From NCBI GenBank assembly GCA_016110215.1, contig JADWQD010000004.1:620001-684000 (forward strand): a DNA stretch of 64,000 bases, in the 5' to 3' direction. The translations under genes were made by a program, and so were the position numbers. Source of the stretch: Capronia americana (Eukaryota > Ascomycota > Eurotiomycetes > Chaetothyriales > Herpotrichiellaceae). Positions 1-9,509 of the stretch are shown here, piece after piece; the first letter of the stretch is position 1, and each line of letters begins with the position of its first letter. The notes below the pieces were generated by a model. That model saw only the letters and a program-made list of their open reading frames with translations. It did not search any database and was not told the DNA's origin.

Positions 1-825
1 CCGGAGGTCCCCTTTCCCCAGATGTCGCATCAACCGCTGGTATCTCTTTAGCGAGAAGGTAATGTGACTGAGGGTGCGTCACCTAACTACGCCCTACAAG
101 TCGCGAATTCCTTCCTTCTCTCCCTCTTTCGACGTCTCTCTTCTCGTAACCGCATCATAGAGTCGATGTTGACAGTATAGTGGCAGTAGGAATTATAGGG
201 ATGCCTATCTTCTCACTACTATTATGCGTAGCTATAGAGGAGGCGCTCATTGACCAGTCCGTATGAAGTTTCTCATTGACCCTTTTATATGCTTTCTTCC
301 TTCGCCCTCTGCGAGTATTCGGAGTGTTTGCTCTTGCCACCGGTTGGGACTATTGATCACAGCGCCACGTGGTCTCTGGGGTCACTTCTGCCTGGCGCGC
401 ATATCTAGGCTCGCTGTCGCAGCCACCGCCAGCCAGGAAGCCAAGATAATCCCCTTGCTGTTGCCCACAAGTCCTAGCAACCTGGCGTCGGGAAAGCTTA
501 GTCTAGAGGTGGGATACGACACCATCAGCATGCAAAGACTTTGAGAACCAGCTACAAACTGCGCTGGCTGAGAAGTGTGGTCGAGAGCTACCGAACCCTT
601 CCCTGACGTTTATTTTACTCTGGATGCGGCTAGGCTTCCAGGTCTGCGGTGAGTGTGGCTGGGCAATTCCGAGTTTCCCTGAGACGAGGTGTTGAGCTGA
701 GGCGCTATTTGCAGTCATATATGCATATGCCCTTGTACAGCTGTCTGTCTGCTTATTTAAAGAGGTCTTTGCGCCTTCTTATATATCTGAAAGACGCCTG
801 TGCCTCTCTGCCTCAATACCACCGC

Positions 826-880
826 CGAGGCACTTCTGAGGCACTCGGGGGCACTCTGAGGCACTCTGAGGCACTCTTGA
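826..880. repeat. Short tandem repeat, unit about 10 nt
   Basis: Imperfect tandem copies of GAGGCACTCT / GAGGCACTTCT / GGGGCACTCT follow each other. A related array (AGTGCTCAGG units) lies at about 44459-44490 beside another copy of the dispersed repeat, so the two may belong to one element family. The function is unknown. Confidence 0.55.
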
Positions 881-901
881 GACACGCCGTTGTCTCAAGA
901 G
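874..901. repeat. Perfect inverted repeat (11-bp arms, 6-nt loop)
   Basis: The arm CTCTTGAGACA at 874-884 is exactly complementary to TGTCTCAAGAG at 891-901 around the loop CGCCGT. It directly follows the GAGGCACTCT tandem array. It could be a palindromic end of a small mobile element. There is no neighbouring gene for which it would obviously be a terminator. Confidence 0.6.
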
Positions 902-1020
902 GGCTTATCTGCCACTAGGCCTTCTCTCCGTTGCCTTCTTTGCCACCCGAGGCTGTGTAAGGCTGACTTTTGGGTATAACGGCGCCGACGAGGTGCCTCG
1001 GAGTATGCTCGGTTCAACAC

Positions 1021-1160
1021 GAGGGCAGGGAGCCTAACCTGGCTCCTTTCGCCTGACTACTTCAATTCCTCGAGAACGACAAACTTAATTGCCATTTACG
1101 GTTTGGTGCTAGGAGGACGAGAAAGCCACTTTAACGTGAGCTTTAACTGAGCCTTTCGCT
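1021..1160 (-). repeat. Dispersed repeat family, copy A
   Basis: Read on the minus strand, this matches copies at 8965-9120 and 44495-44605. Shared blocks include GCTCAGTTAAAGCTCA, AACCGTAAATGGCAATTA, TCGTTCTCGAG and GGCGAAAGGAGCCAG. Copy A has both the left block and the 3' GAAAGGAGCCAGGTTAGGCTCC block. No protein-coding potential is visible. It may be the end of a non-autonomous element, but no target-site duplication could be identified by eye. Confidence 0.7.
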
Positions 1161-1551
1161 TACAATTACTGAGCGCTCGCTGGGACCTCCCTGAGAAACA
1201 AGCTGAGGGCCCGATCTGGACCCCTCGCTATCGGTTAAACCTGCATCTCGGCTAGTCATCTATTGCTCTCTCAACTTCGTCGTAACGCCGGGCCTGGTGG
1301 TGCGCAGTTGAATCGTATGTCGTTGAGTAAGGATTCAACCGTTTGCGACTGGAATCAACCTGGAGAAGACGTAGTATGTTGGTCGGTTGACTCCAGCGCA
1401 TCCTCGATTAGTTATTGTACCACTGCTGCACATATATGATTTTGACCCAAAATATCAGAGAAGCTTCCGCGAGCACAAGTTTCCTGAACCCTCACGCACG
1501 TGCCCTAGAAGTACAGCCACTTGACTTCCTGGTGAGGCTTGAAAAGCCTTG

Positions 1552-3834
1552 CTATTTACGTCCCATTACAGCACCACAATGTGCACAGTCATTCGGACTC
1601 TCCCATTTCTGGCGGCTTTTTTCCACTAGTTCTACACCTGTAGGATGACGCAACAAGAATATGGCTGCAAGTCGATACCTGGGAGTTAGACTCAACAAAG
1701 TTAGAACAGTGCTCAAGTCGTTCAAGTTGATTACTCTCATAGACATAAGTACCACCGGGACAGAACAGACGTAAGCGGCCCTCAAGAAGTCACCCCAACG
1801 GATGTCAATGGATTGGTTAGTGTCTGAATCTTCCTCTGGATCCTCTGACACCCCTTCGTCAAATCGGAAGAGTGATCTCCACTCACGTAGGAGGTCTCTG
1901 AAGAACGAGTCGTGAGGGAGGGAGCGGCAGGCAGCGATTCGAGATACGATTGCGTCGGTGAGAGAACTGAAGCACCTTCTGATCCACACCCAGCTCCGTC
2001 TGGCTATGTGGAGCAATTCGGAGTGATCGGAAAAATCGCCGCTGATGTGGCCTGTCAAGTTCAAAGTGACGTAAAGATCGGTTGCGGTCAACCAGGGAAG
2101 TGAAGGATAGTTGCGACTCTCCCACCAGGAGAGGGGAACCAGCGCCATGTAATCATTCGGCCTTCCTGGGTTGGGGAAGCCCGAAATTGCCATGAAAAGT
2201 CGGTATGAAAGGAGATCGCTCTCATCAGGACGAAAATGACAATGCTTCATCCCTGCCACATTCTTTTGAAGAAGAGCAGACCACCCATTCAATTCATGGG
2301 AGCGACATCCGGAATTTTTTGGGCAGGGGTGGATGAGTCGTTCGGTTTCAGTCAGATATCGTTCGAGAAATTGATGAGCGTCTTGCGCTTTGCGGTCAAA
2401 GATAGTTTCGCATGTTGATAAGTGTAACATGGAGCCTCGAAGAAGCGTCGTGAAGAACATCACTATGAATTCGTTGCCAGCTTCTTTTCCGCAAATACGA
2501 CAATGTGGAAATTTTGGGATCCTCTGGCCACGCATGATTCTGTCGATGATCTTCAAGAGACAGGAGCTAGCATGAGATCTGCATGCGCGCATGAGGGATT
2601 CTTGTTCAGGCGCCAGCGCCCGGAGGTAGTTCGGTTTGGCGAGGACCAAGGATGACATGACGAATATGTTTGGAGCTTTAAACCCGCTTCCAGTGAGACA
2701 GAGGCGCCAAAGAACCGAAAGATTGGATGCTTCATCGCCCGCAGCAAGATTCGCGATAGCCTGAAGGAGTTTCCAGGTTTCCAAAGCTGGCTCTTCTTCG
2801 TATCCAACAAAAAGATTGTCGAAACAGGAATAGACATCAAATACCACCGACCGGCGCTTTTGGCCAAGGGCTTTAGATTTGAAGAAGTCCGACATCGTGT
2901 TGGCACCCTGTTTAGTTAGTCTTACTCTTTTGTAGATTTTGATCGCACTAACCAGGGCAAAGACGTTGAAGCTTTCGACATCCGCTCGTACACAATCTAT
3001 TTCAATATTCCTTTTAATATCGGACGAGCATGCCTTGCAAGGCGATTCTAAAGTGCACTGGCTAGTTCAGTTGACGTGCCGTACAGTCTACTAATAACGT
3101 ACCTTTCTGTGCTTGTAGATGCATCGTATGCATTGACCTTTGAAGTTCCTGAGCAATGTATTATTTTGGTGGTCGCGACGTCTGGGTGCCTTCGGTTGGC
3201 TGAGGCTGAATCTTGAGTAACTGAGCCCCAGAAGCTTGTCTGTCTCGGTTGGCTTTCGGGGTACAGCTTTCCGGACGAGCTGGGTGCCTTGCCCTTGAAT
3301 TTTTGATCGAATGACTCTCTTTCGGCCTCTTGATTGCGACTCGGACGATGCTGAGTCTGTTAGCTTCAACGTCTGGTTCTTGGCAGAAAGTTGGTCACCT
3401 CTGCCCGATGCTGGCTCCGAGGGAAGATCGACTGTAGAATTTTCAGAACCACGAATTTCTTGGCTCAAAGGCCCCAGAGGCATTGTGAAGGACTCGTTGA
3501 TTTCAGAGATGTCCAAGGTGTTGATGCTGGACGAGTCCTCATTCTGGACACCAAACCACGGATCGGGCATGAAGGGATCGTCGAGGTCGAGTCCGAATTC
3601 CGAAAGGCTTAACTCCGTCGATGCCGTCCAATTGTTGAAGGCTTCTCTGTTGTCTGAGGAATTACCAAGGGCTCCAACGTTGGTATCGGTCGGGTGCATT
3701 TCCGCAGGAACTTCACCAGCATCCTGTTGGGATTGGAAAAAGTCCGATTCCGAGGTGAATAGCGATGAATTGAGCCATTGGTCCCAATCGTCTGCGACAG
3801 GTGCTTCTTGATCAGTTTGCCTGCTTTGGTCCAT
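1552..3834 (-). CDS. Protein with internal Zn2Cys6-like cluster, unknown function
   Basis: Two exons, complement(1552..3057, 3103..3834), joined by a 45-nt intron (GTACGT donor, CCAG acceptor), give 745 aa. The intron falls inside a cysteine cluster. After splicing, C235, C238, C245, C251, C254 and C266 form C-X2-C-X6-C-X5-C-X2-C-X11-C, close to the fungal Zn(II)2Cys6 spacing but with a long last gap. The zinc cluster is therefore internal: it follows about 230 acidic, Ser/Asp-rich residues and precedes about 480 residues without a fungal_trans motif that I recognise. The C-terminal part has further CxxC pairs (CRICGK, and CAHCG at the extreme end). It is probably a DNA-binding or regulatory protein. 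No target can be named. A separate start for the second exon is less likely because splicing restores the metal ligands. Confidence 0.7.
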
Positions 3835-5396
3835 TTACTGGAAGTAAAAGGATATTCTAAGAGAGAACAGTGCACTCCGTATTGCGAAGATACAAAGCAG
3901 TAAGTTTGGCTCTAGGTGAAGTTGATCGAAGAATACTCTATTTACACCAGCCGGTAGAGTTGACTCCTAACCTTAAAAGGTAATACGATAAAATTCACGG
4001 CTTGGCAAAATCTCCGAGCTAACTGAATTGGGGATTGCGATAAAATGTACATATACACCACGTGACGATTGCAGCTAATTCCAGGAGAGAAATGCGATAA
4101 ATCTGGACATTAATAGAAGAGAAGCCGTAGTGTGGGTGATGTCTCAGAGCTGTATCAGTTCCTCCTTTTGCCTGGAAGCGATATTTGCAATCAGAATTTG
4201 GCCTGAGAAGGAAAAACACAACGCTCCCTCGCCAGCAAAATCTCCCCGATGCAAAGAGACTTGCACGAAAGTGCTGGGAATCCCTGGACTCGAAGTGATC
4301 TATTTGCATTTCTACAAGTCATAATTGCCCTTTGCATGTTAGCACTGGAATCAAGGAAGCTGATTCGGAATTGGAGGGGACAAGCTGTAAGTGTTTGGGT
4401 TCAGTCACGGTTTTACTGAGGCTAAGCAATAAGCCATAGTGCAAAAAGTCAGACAACAGCCTCTGTGCAAGACAAAATGAGAGGATTCGCCGCAGCGCAA
4501 CTGTGTAAGCACGATAGAGGCGGTTGGACGGACTTTTGACAGGATATCTATTGGTCTAGCCATAACCTACGTTATGGTTATCACCGACCATTTTCCAAGT
4601 CTCTTCCAACTCGAGAACAACAATCTTGTGCCGTCACCATCTCCAAGAATCCTAGGTATTGAGCATACGACCTGTAGATTTGAACAACAAACATGTCCAG
4701 GTTGTTAGGAGCGCCGTGCGCGGGAGTTGCTTTAGGCAAAATCTAGGGAATCGAAGTCAGGAAATACGACCCAGCTGAGATCGTGCGGCACTGGGAGGCT
4801 GGATTTGAGAGATTCTGTCAATTGACAGGACATGTGCCAATCTTTATCCATCTATTAAGAGAGAGTCTCCATGTACTTCTTTACAGCTGAATAGGGATTG
4901 CGGGGCCTTTGAGAGCCGCGAAGGGCCGGATTGGGATCCTCCAGCATGCCAAACGGGGCCTATCGCCTAAATTTGACGAAAGTTGATATCGTGAGTGAAG
5001 AAGGGGGAAAGACAAAGGCTCAGGCGGAACTCCAGGAGCGTTTCCTTAGCTCTACAGGATGTCTCGGGAAGTAGAAGGTGAGTGGGAGCTAAGCAGCTCG
5101 GTGGGCTTCCGTGAGCCGAGGACAGAGAGTACTAATCTGGCCCCTTTCGCCTGACTGCCTGTGTGCCAGGAATCGGGAGTGCTATGTTATATAAAGATTT
5201 AGGCACCAGCGTTAAAGTAGGGGTTCGCAAAGCTCACGGAGGCTTATCTACGGAGAGGCAGGTTCAACCCGTCGCTTGAAGCCAGGTTAAGGGGTCCCTT
5301 GATCTTTGTGTGACACCTTAGAGGTAAATTAGACACCTCACAAAACAGAGGTGCGGACCTCATAATTCTGAGGTGTTTCATTGCAATTCGATAGGA
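3835..5396. other. Intergenic, repeat fragment near its right end
   Basis: No supportable gene. Around 5095-5160 there is a partial reverse-oriented copy of the dispersed repeat. The stretch 5305-5385 carries several short inverted GACACCT / AGGTG words next to the truncated HET gene. The rest shows nothing I recognise. Confidence 0.55.
5095..5160 (-). repeat. Dispersed repeat family, partial copy D
   Basis: The plus-strand text around CTGGCCCCTTTCGCCTGACT matches CTGGCTCCTTTCGCCTGACT of copy A in the same orientation. Similarity continues on the left (GAGGACAGAGAGTACTAAT versus GAGGGCAGGGAGCCTAAC). Only this outer block is retained, and the central AACCGTAAATGG block is missing. Confidence 0.5.
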
Positions 5397-6130
5397 CTAG
5401 ATGCAGATGGCGTCGATCCAAACCCAGACGCGGGCAGCCCCGTCGAGAAGGTTTTCCAGAATGGAGGTAGTAGATCGGGTCAAGTCGATTTTCCAACCCC
5501 CATGCACGAGCCAGAGGTGTCCGACGATTTCTCGGTCGCTCCAGGTGTATGAGATCGCGATATACCGCGGGGCTTCGAGAAGAGAAACAATGACGAGGTC
5601 ACCAATAAACTCTGGTCGTCCGTTGATCATTGTCCGAGAAATTTGAAGGACGCGAATCTCCCTCTTTTCAGGAAGCAAGGGCACATACATTTGGGATGCA
5701 CTTGGATCCTTGATGATCGCTTCACGAGTGGCCTGGAGCCGTATGCCGCCGAGGCCATCACGATACCAGTAGCGAGTATACCGGCCAGCCATAAAGTTCC
5801 ACATCCGCTTCGCCAGGTCCTTGTAAGCTATCGCGCCACCGCCGCCGAAATAGTAGGCTTTCAGTGCGGCCTTGGTTTCGGTATCCAAAAAATGTCGTCG
5901 TCGCCGAAATTGGTTTCGGGATCCAATACTTCGGCGCGGAGAAGGCGACTCGTCCGACTGGCCTCGTCGATGAAGATACCCATCAATCTTTCGAAGGAAT
6001 CCGTGATTGTTGCATCGGATTCGCTAGCGTGCGTGGCGCCGGCATTGTTGGTCCTGGCAGACAGAGTCTCGAGGAATCGCGCTCGTAATTGGCTTCGCAG
6101 CCAGTCGACTTTCACGACTTCGAATTCCAT
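5397..6130 (-). pseudogene. Truncated and frameshifted HET-domain gene
   Basis: The minus-strand reading begins at a plausible start (residues MEFEVVKVDWLR) and is interrupted by a frame change at a run of six A (plus strand, about 5887-5892). It then continues in another frame into the N-terminal half of a heterokaryon-incompatibility (HET, PF06985) domain, with the motifs AISYTWSD and VWIDAICI. The frame stops immediately after WIDAICI, where intact HET proteins continue with NQ and a further 400-600 residues. The gene is therefore broken twice, by a one-base frameshift and by loss of the 3' part at 5397. The sequence just beyond the break is rich in short inverted words and repeat fragments, which suggests an insertion or deletion there. 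An intact HET gene lies about 3.4 kb away on the other strand. HET proteins trigger cell death on non-self recognition in fungi; this copy should be inactive. Confidence 0.75.
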
Positions 6131-7609
6131 CTGGATTCCGGATGGTACTGTACCAGGTTCGGTGAGGCTTGGGTTGCGTCAATATTGGGGTAGGTGATAA
6201 TCTAAGAAATTGAGACTTCGGATAACGCATCGTGAATTTGTTCCGTCTGGCTGATGGCGCCACCCATTTTTTGGGCGTTTGGCGATCTTTTCAAGCATTC
6301 TGGAGGACAAGGCTGAGCTCCAGGCAAGTACATAGCTTGTCTGAAAGGAAGACTCCTGGCAACAATAACTGAAAGCGTAGGCATGGGACGTCCTGAGCTC
6401 CCGCGTGGGGGCCACAGCTAACCTGCTTTCAGAGGAGGCGTCCCCGGTTTTGGATCTTTGGTTTGGCCCAAAGGGCTCGGCTCCAGGTTTGCGCTAGGCT
6501 CAAGAGTAAAACAGCAGGTTGTTCAGGTCTGGAGATGGAGAACGACGTTGGCGAGGTCACGCGAGGTCAAGATTCGGCGCTGGGTACTTTGGTAGTTCAG
6601 GTAAAAGGAGCCAGATTAGGCTCCCTTGGATTTGGCTCAGGAAGTTGTTCAGCCACACTCACCGTTGGCCTACGTCGAACACGTGAATTGCGTCAGCCTC
6701 GCCAACTAGGCTAATCCGGTTGACCCCGCCGAACCCGCCTTCCGCTTGTTGAATGTGGCCTGGCCAGGTCAAGTACGAACATCTAGTTACGGTATGGTAG
6801 GGCCTGAACTGAAGAGGTTTTCAAGCTGGAAACCACGGGATAGAATAGGTAGACAGTGCCAAAAAAGATCCCGTTTTGTCCGCCCAAGATCATCCAGGCC
6901 TTGATAACAGGAAATGCACAAATTTTGACCTAAGCCCAGAACAGAGAATGAACGCCAAAAAAGCACGAGTTCGTCACACAGAAATCTCTCTTCCTTTAGA
7001 GATTCTTAAGATTCCTTCTCGTGACTACTAATATTCCAGTACCTCCTTAAATCAAGCTGTCACTTCGTGTGATGATTCTGGCCTTGCATCCCCTAGGCCT
7101 GTGGCCCACACCCCACACATCGGATAGATCTGCCCTGGAAACACGAACGGGGGTGGCCGCTATCGTACTTGCACGATAGAGAAATCGGTGCCCTCCGCAG
7201 CGTCGCTTCCCTCGGCTTTGTTCTTCCGGGCTCGCTAAGCATTTGCTTTTCGGGAGCATCTCCCCAGGGATGCTTCAACTCTAGGCTCTATTGGTAGGAG
7301 CTCTAATGGGCTTGCAGACGCCAAGCTCTAGGCACTTCACCTATCGATTCGCTATTCCTTTCCTGAGAGCTTTCCGCTCTGTACTCTACCAGACCGACGA
7401 AACGGGCGCCCAACTACTTTTTCAGCCTGTTGGGAGAGCTTCCTTATCGCTTCCAAGGAAAGAAAGTTTTCAATAACCTCTGATTTTGTTGATAACAATT
7501 CGCCTAGGTGGTCGCTTATCGCATATCGCACAGGGCGAACATTGGTTCGTGATGGAGTTCCTCGCCTTGCGCTAGCATTTTCGCCAGAGCTCTCAAGTTG
7601 AGCGGTAGC
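6131..7609. other. Intergenic, one repeat fragment
   Basis: No supported gene. A partial dispersed-repeat copy lies at about 6590-6640. The remainder holds only short frames without recognisable domains. Confidence 0.55.
6590..6640 (+). repeat. Dispersed repeat family, partial copy E
   Basis: The text GTAAAAGGAGCCAGATTAGGCTCCCT closely matches GCGAAAGGAGCCAGGTTAGGCTCCCT of copy A (read on its own strand) and the equivalent block of copy B. Only this block is present. Confidence 0.5.
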
Positions 7610-7616
7610 TATAAAG
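7610..7616 (+). promoter_or_regulatory. TATA box of the CBM14 gene
   Basis: TATAAAG lies about 170 nt upstream of the ATG of the small secreted protein, a distance that suits a fungal promoter with a 5' leader of about 130 nt. The leader (7650-7780) is CT-rich. Confidence 0.5.
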
Positions 7617-7781
7617 GGAGAGACAGCGGGACTTCTTTAGGTGTCGAGCATCTTGAATCTTTAACGTGCTACTAGAATTGAGCCTGCCTATTGCTCGAGA
7701 ACGCCACCCTCTTCTCTCTCGTGCTTTCCAAAGTCCTTCACAGCAGCTCTAGAGCTTCGACCTCAACCTCCTCGAGAAAAG

Positions 7782-8189
7782 ATGCAATTCTTCAAGCTGA
7801 CCGTACCACTTCCACTTGTCCTGGTGTTGTTCACCTCATCTGCGGTAGCAAATCCTTCCCGATTTGGCGAGGCCCTTCAAAAAGCTCTCGACTCGAACCC
7901 ACTGACCATGGTCGAGCAACCTGTTCCAGCAGCAACCCCCGTCGCCTCTTCGTCCCCGTCATCTGTGGTGTGCGACTTCCCCCCTCGACCGACCGGCACC
8001 TGTGAGCTCGGTGAGATGATGCCCTTCCCCTTCAACTGCACAAAGTTCTACATGTGCACCACCTTCGGTCCTATCATGCAGAGCTGCCCAAACGGTACCG
8101 TCTTCGACTTTGAGAAAACCAAATGTATCTTGACGAACGAGACTGTTTGTACCGGCTGTTGCATGAAGACCGACTGCGATGGGGAATGA
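7782..8189 (+). CDS. Small secreted CBM14 chitin-binding protein (Avr4-like)
   Basis: An uninterrupted 135-aa protein. Residues 1-23 form a clear signal peptide (charged start, Leu/Val-rich core, cleavage probably after AVA). Residues 64-132 hold ten cysteines. C74, C86, C92, C102, C115 and C123 match the peritrophin-A / CBM14 chitin-binding spacing (C-X11-C-X5-C-X9-C-X12-C-X7-C), with the usual aromatic positions (FY at 89-90, VFDF at 107-110). A short Cys-rich tail (C126, C127, C132) follows. Sequons at N85, N104 and N119 allow N-glycosylation. Secreted CBM14 proteins in fungi include Avr4, which binds cell-wall chitin and shields hyphae from host chitinases; that role here is inference from family and architecture. 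It lies in gene-poor, repeat-rich surroundings with a TATA box upstream, as is typical of effector genes. No intron is needed. Confidence 0.82.
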   Translation: MQFFKLTVPLPLVLVLFTSSAVANPSRFGEALQKALDSNPLTMVEQPVPAATPVASSSPSSVVCDFPPRPTGTCELGEMMPFPFNCTKFYMCTTFGPIMQSCPNGTVFDFEKTKCILTNETVCTGCCMKTDCDGE

Positions 8190-9509
8190 GCTGCTTCACG
8201 GATGAAAGTGACAGTGATGGAGACCTCCCATCGGACCCAGAAGGATTATAAGGACCTGAATGAGTCCTTCTCAAGTCATTTGAGGCTGTCAGATTGGATC
8301 ACAGACCTGAGATCCAGGGGATAATAGGCACTCAACAAGCCAAAGAGAGTATTCGCACCGCCATCGAGCCATCCAAGCAGGTCATAGCATCAATCAGACA
8401 TGTTTTAGTTGGGCCCTTGCCGCCTGGACTGGGCAATCGTTGTCATACGCTTCCTTCTCTTCAAAAAAAGTATTCAGCCGCAACTCTACCCTCCTTCACT
8501 GCATTGTGAACGGGCGCCCCAAGCGGCATCTGCGAATAGACCGGAAGCCCGCATACTGCGATGGCGATCCGTGTCCCCCCCACTGACCTTGCGGCGTCAT
8601 TGATGGGCTTGAAATCTCCTTCGTGGCACTTTGTTGTCTGTGTGGAATGTGCAGGAGTAGGGTGTAGCTTGCTAGTCTCTCATTGAAAAGGACCTTTTGG
8701 GAGGGCTCTAGACCCCCTAGTAGCTCAGACTTGATGAGTTAATTTATAATATGGGGGGAACATAAGTGGAAGTAAAGGGGATCAGAATAGGATCTCTCAT
8801 TTACCTCTTCTCTACATGGGAGCCCAACTCGGAGCCCCGGGTTGCGAGGTTTAGACAGCAGCGTAAGGGCAGGCGATTTGCCTGGCCCCGTCTGAAACAG
8901 ATGGCACAGTTGAGAGGCAGGTTTAGTCGATTATGAGGGGCCTGATTAGCCACTCGGTGTGATGCTCAGCCAAAGGCTCAGTTGAAGCTCAGGTTAAAGC
9001 GGCCTTCGCTCCCCCTCTACGATCAAACCGTAAATAGCGATTAGGTTTTTCGTTCTCGGGTAATCTAGCCTCGCTAGGTAGTTAGGATAGGCGAAAGGAG
9101 CCAGTGCAGGCTAGGATACTCTCGGCTCAGCCTACCACAGGCTTGGAATTCTATCCAACATTGCATATCTGGTTGAAAATGTCCACTTTCGTGCTCACAT
9201 TCTTCCACAATATTGCTTTGCGGCGCCTTGCGATTTACCCCTGCCACTGGTAATAAACTCAATTAAGGACTAAAACATCTGGGCCCGGGGAATCAAAGCA
9301 AGCAATTTCAGCCTTGCCGTCAGCCTGGATAAGCCCTCTTTACTCAGCCTCAATCCAGCCCCGACTTCTTTTCTCTGAAAACTACTAGCAAGGTACCCTT
9401 ATGTTGCTGAGGACGCGGCACTTCCAGGTTAGTTCTCTTGCCGATCTATTGTGTATTTTCGTTTCGAGGATTTCTGATCTGTATCTAAGATCAATATACC
9501 TGAGATAAT
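8190..9509. other. Intergenic with full dispersed-repeat copy
   Basis: Nothing here can be supported as a gene. The repeat copy at 8965-9120 occupies part of it. Confidence 0.55.
8965..9120 (+). repeat. Dispersed repeat family, copy B
   Basis: The most complete forward copy. It shares GGCTCAGTTGAAGCTCAGG, CCTTCGCTC-CCCTCTA, AACCGTAAATAGCGATTAGG, TTTTCGTTCTCGGGTAATCTAG and GGCGAAAGGAGCCAG with copy A (opposite strand) and copy C at 44495-44605. Confidence 0.7.

Larger units (their letters stand above)
1..1551. other. Gene-free left edge with repeat fragments
   Basis: I find no supportable gene here. All reading frames are short and lack recognisable domains. The stretch holds one reverse-oriented copy of a dispersed repeat (about 1021-1160), a short tandem array of a GAGGCACTCT-like unit near 826-880, and a perfect inverted repeat directly after it. 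Composition is close to that of the neighbouring genes, so this is not the AT-rich RIP type of repeat seen near 26.7 kb. Confidence 0.6.
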
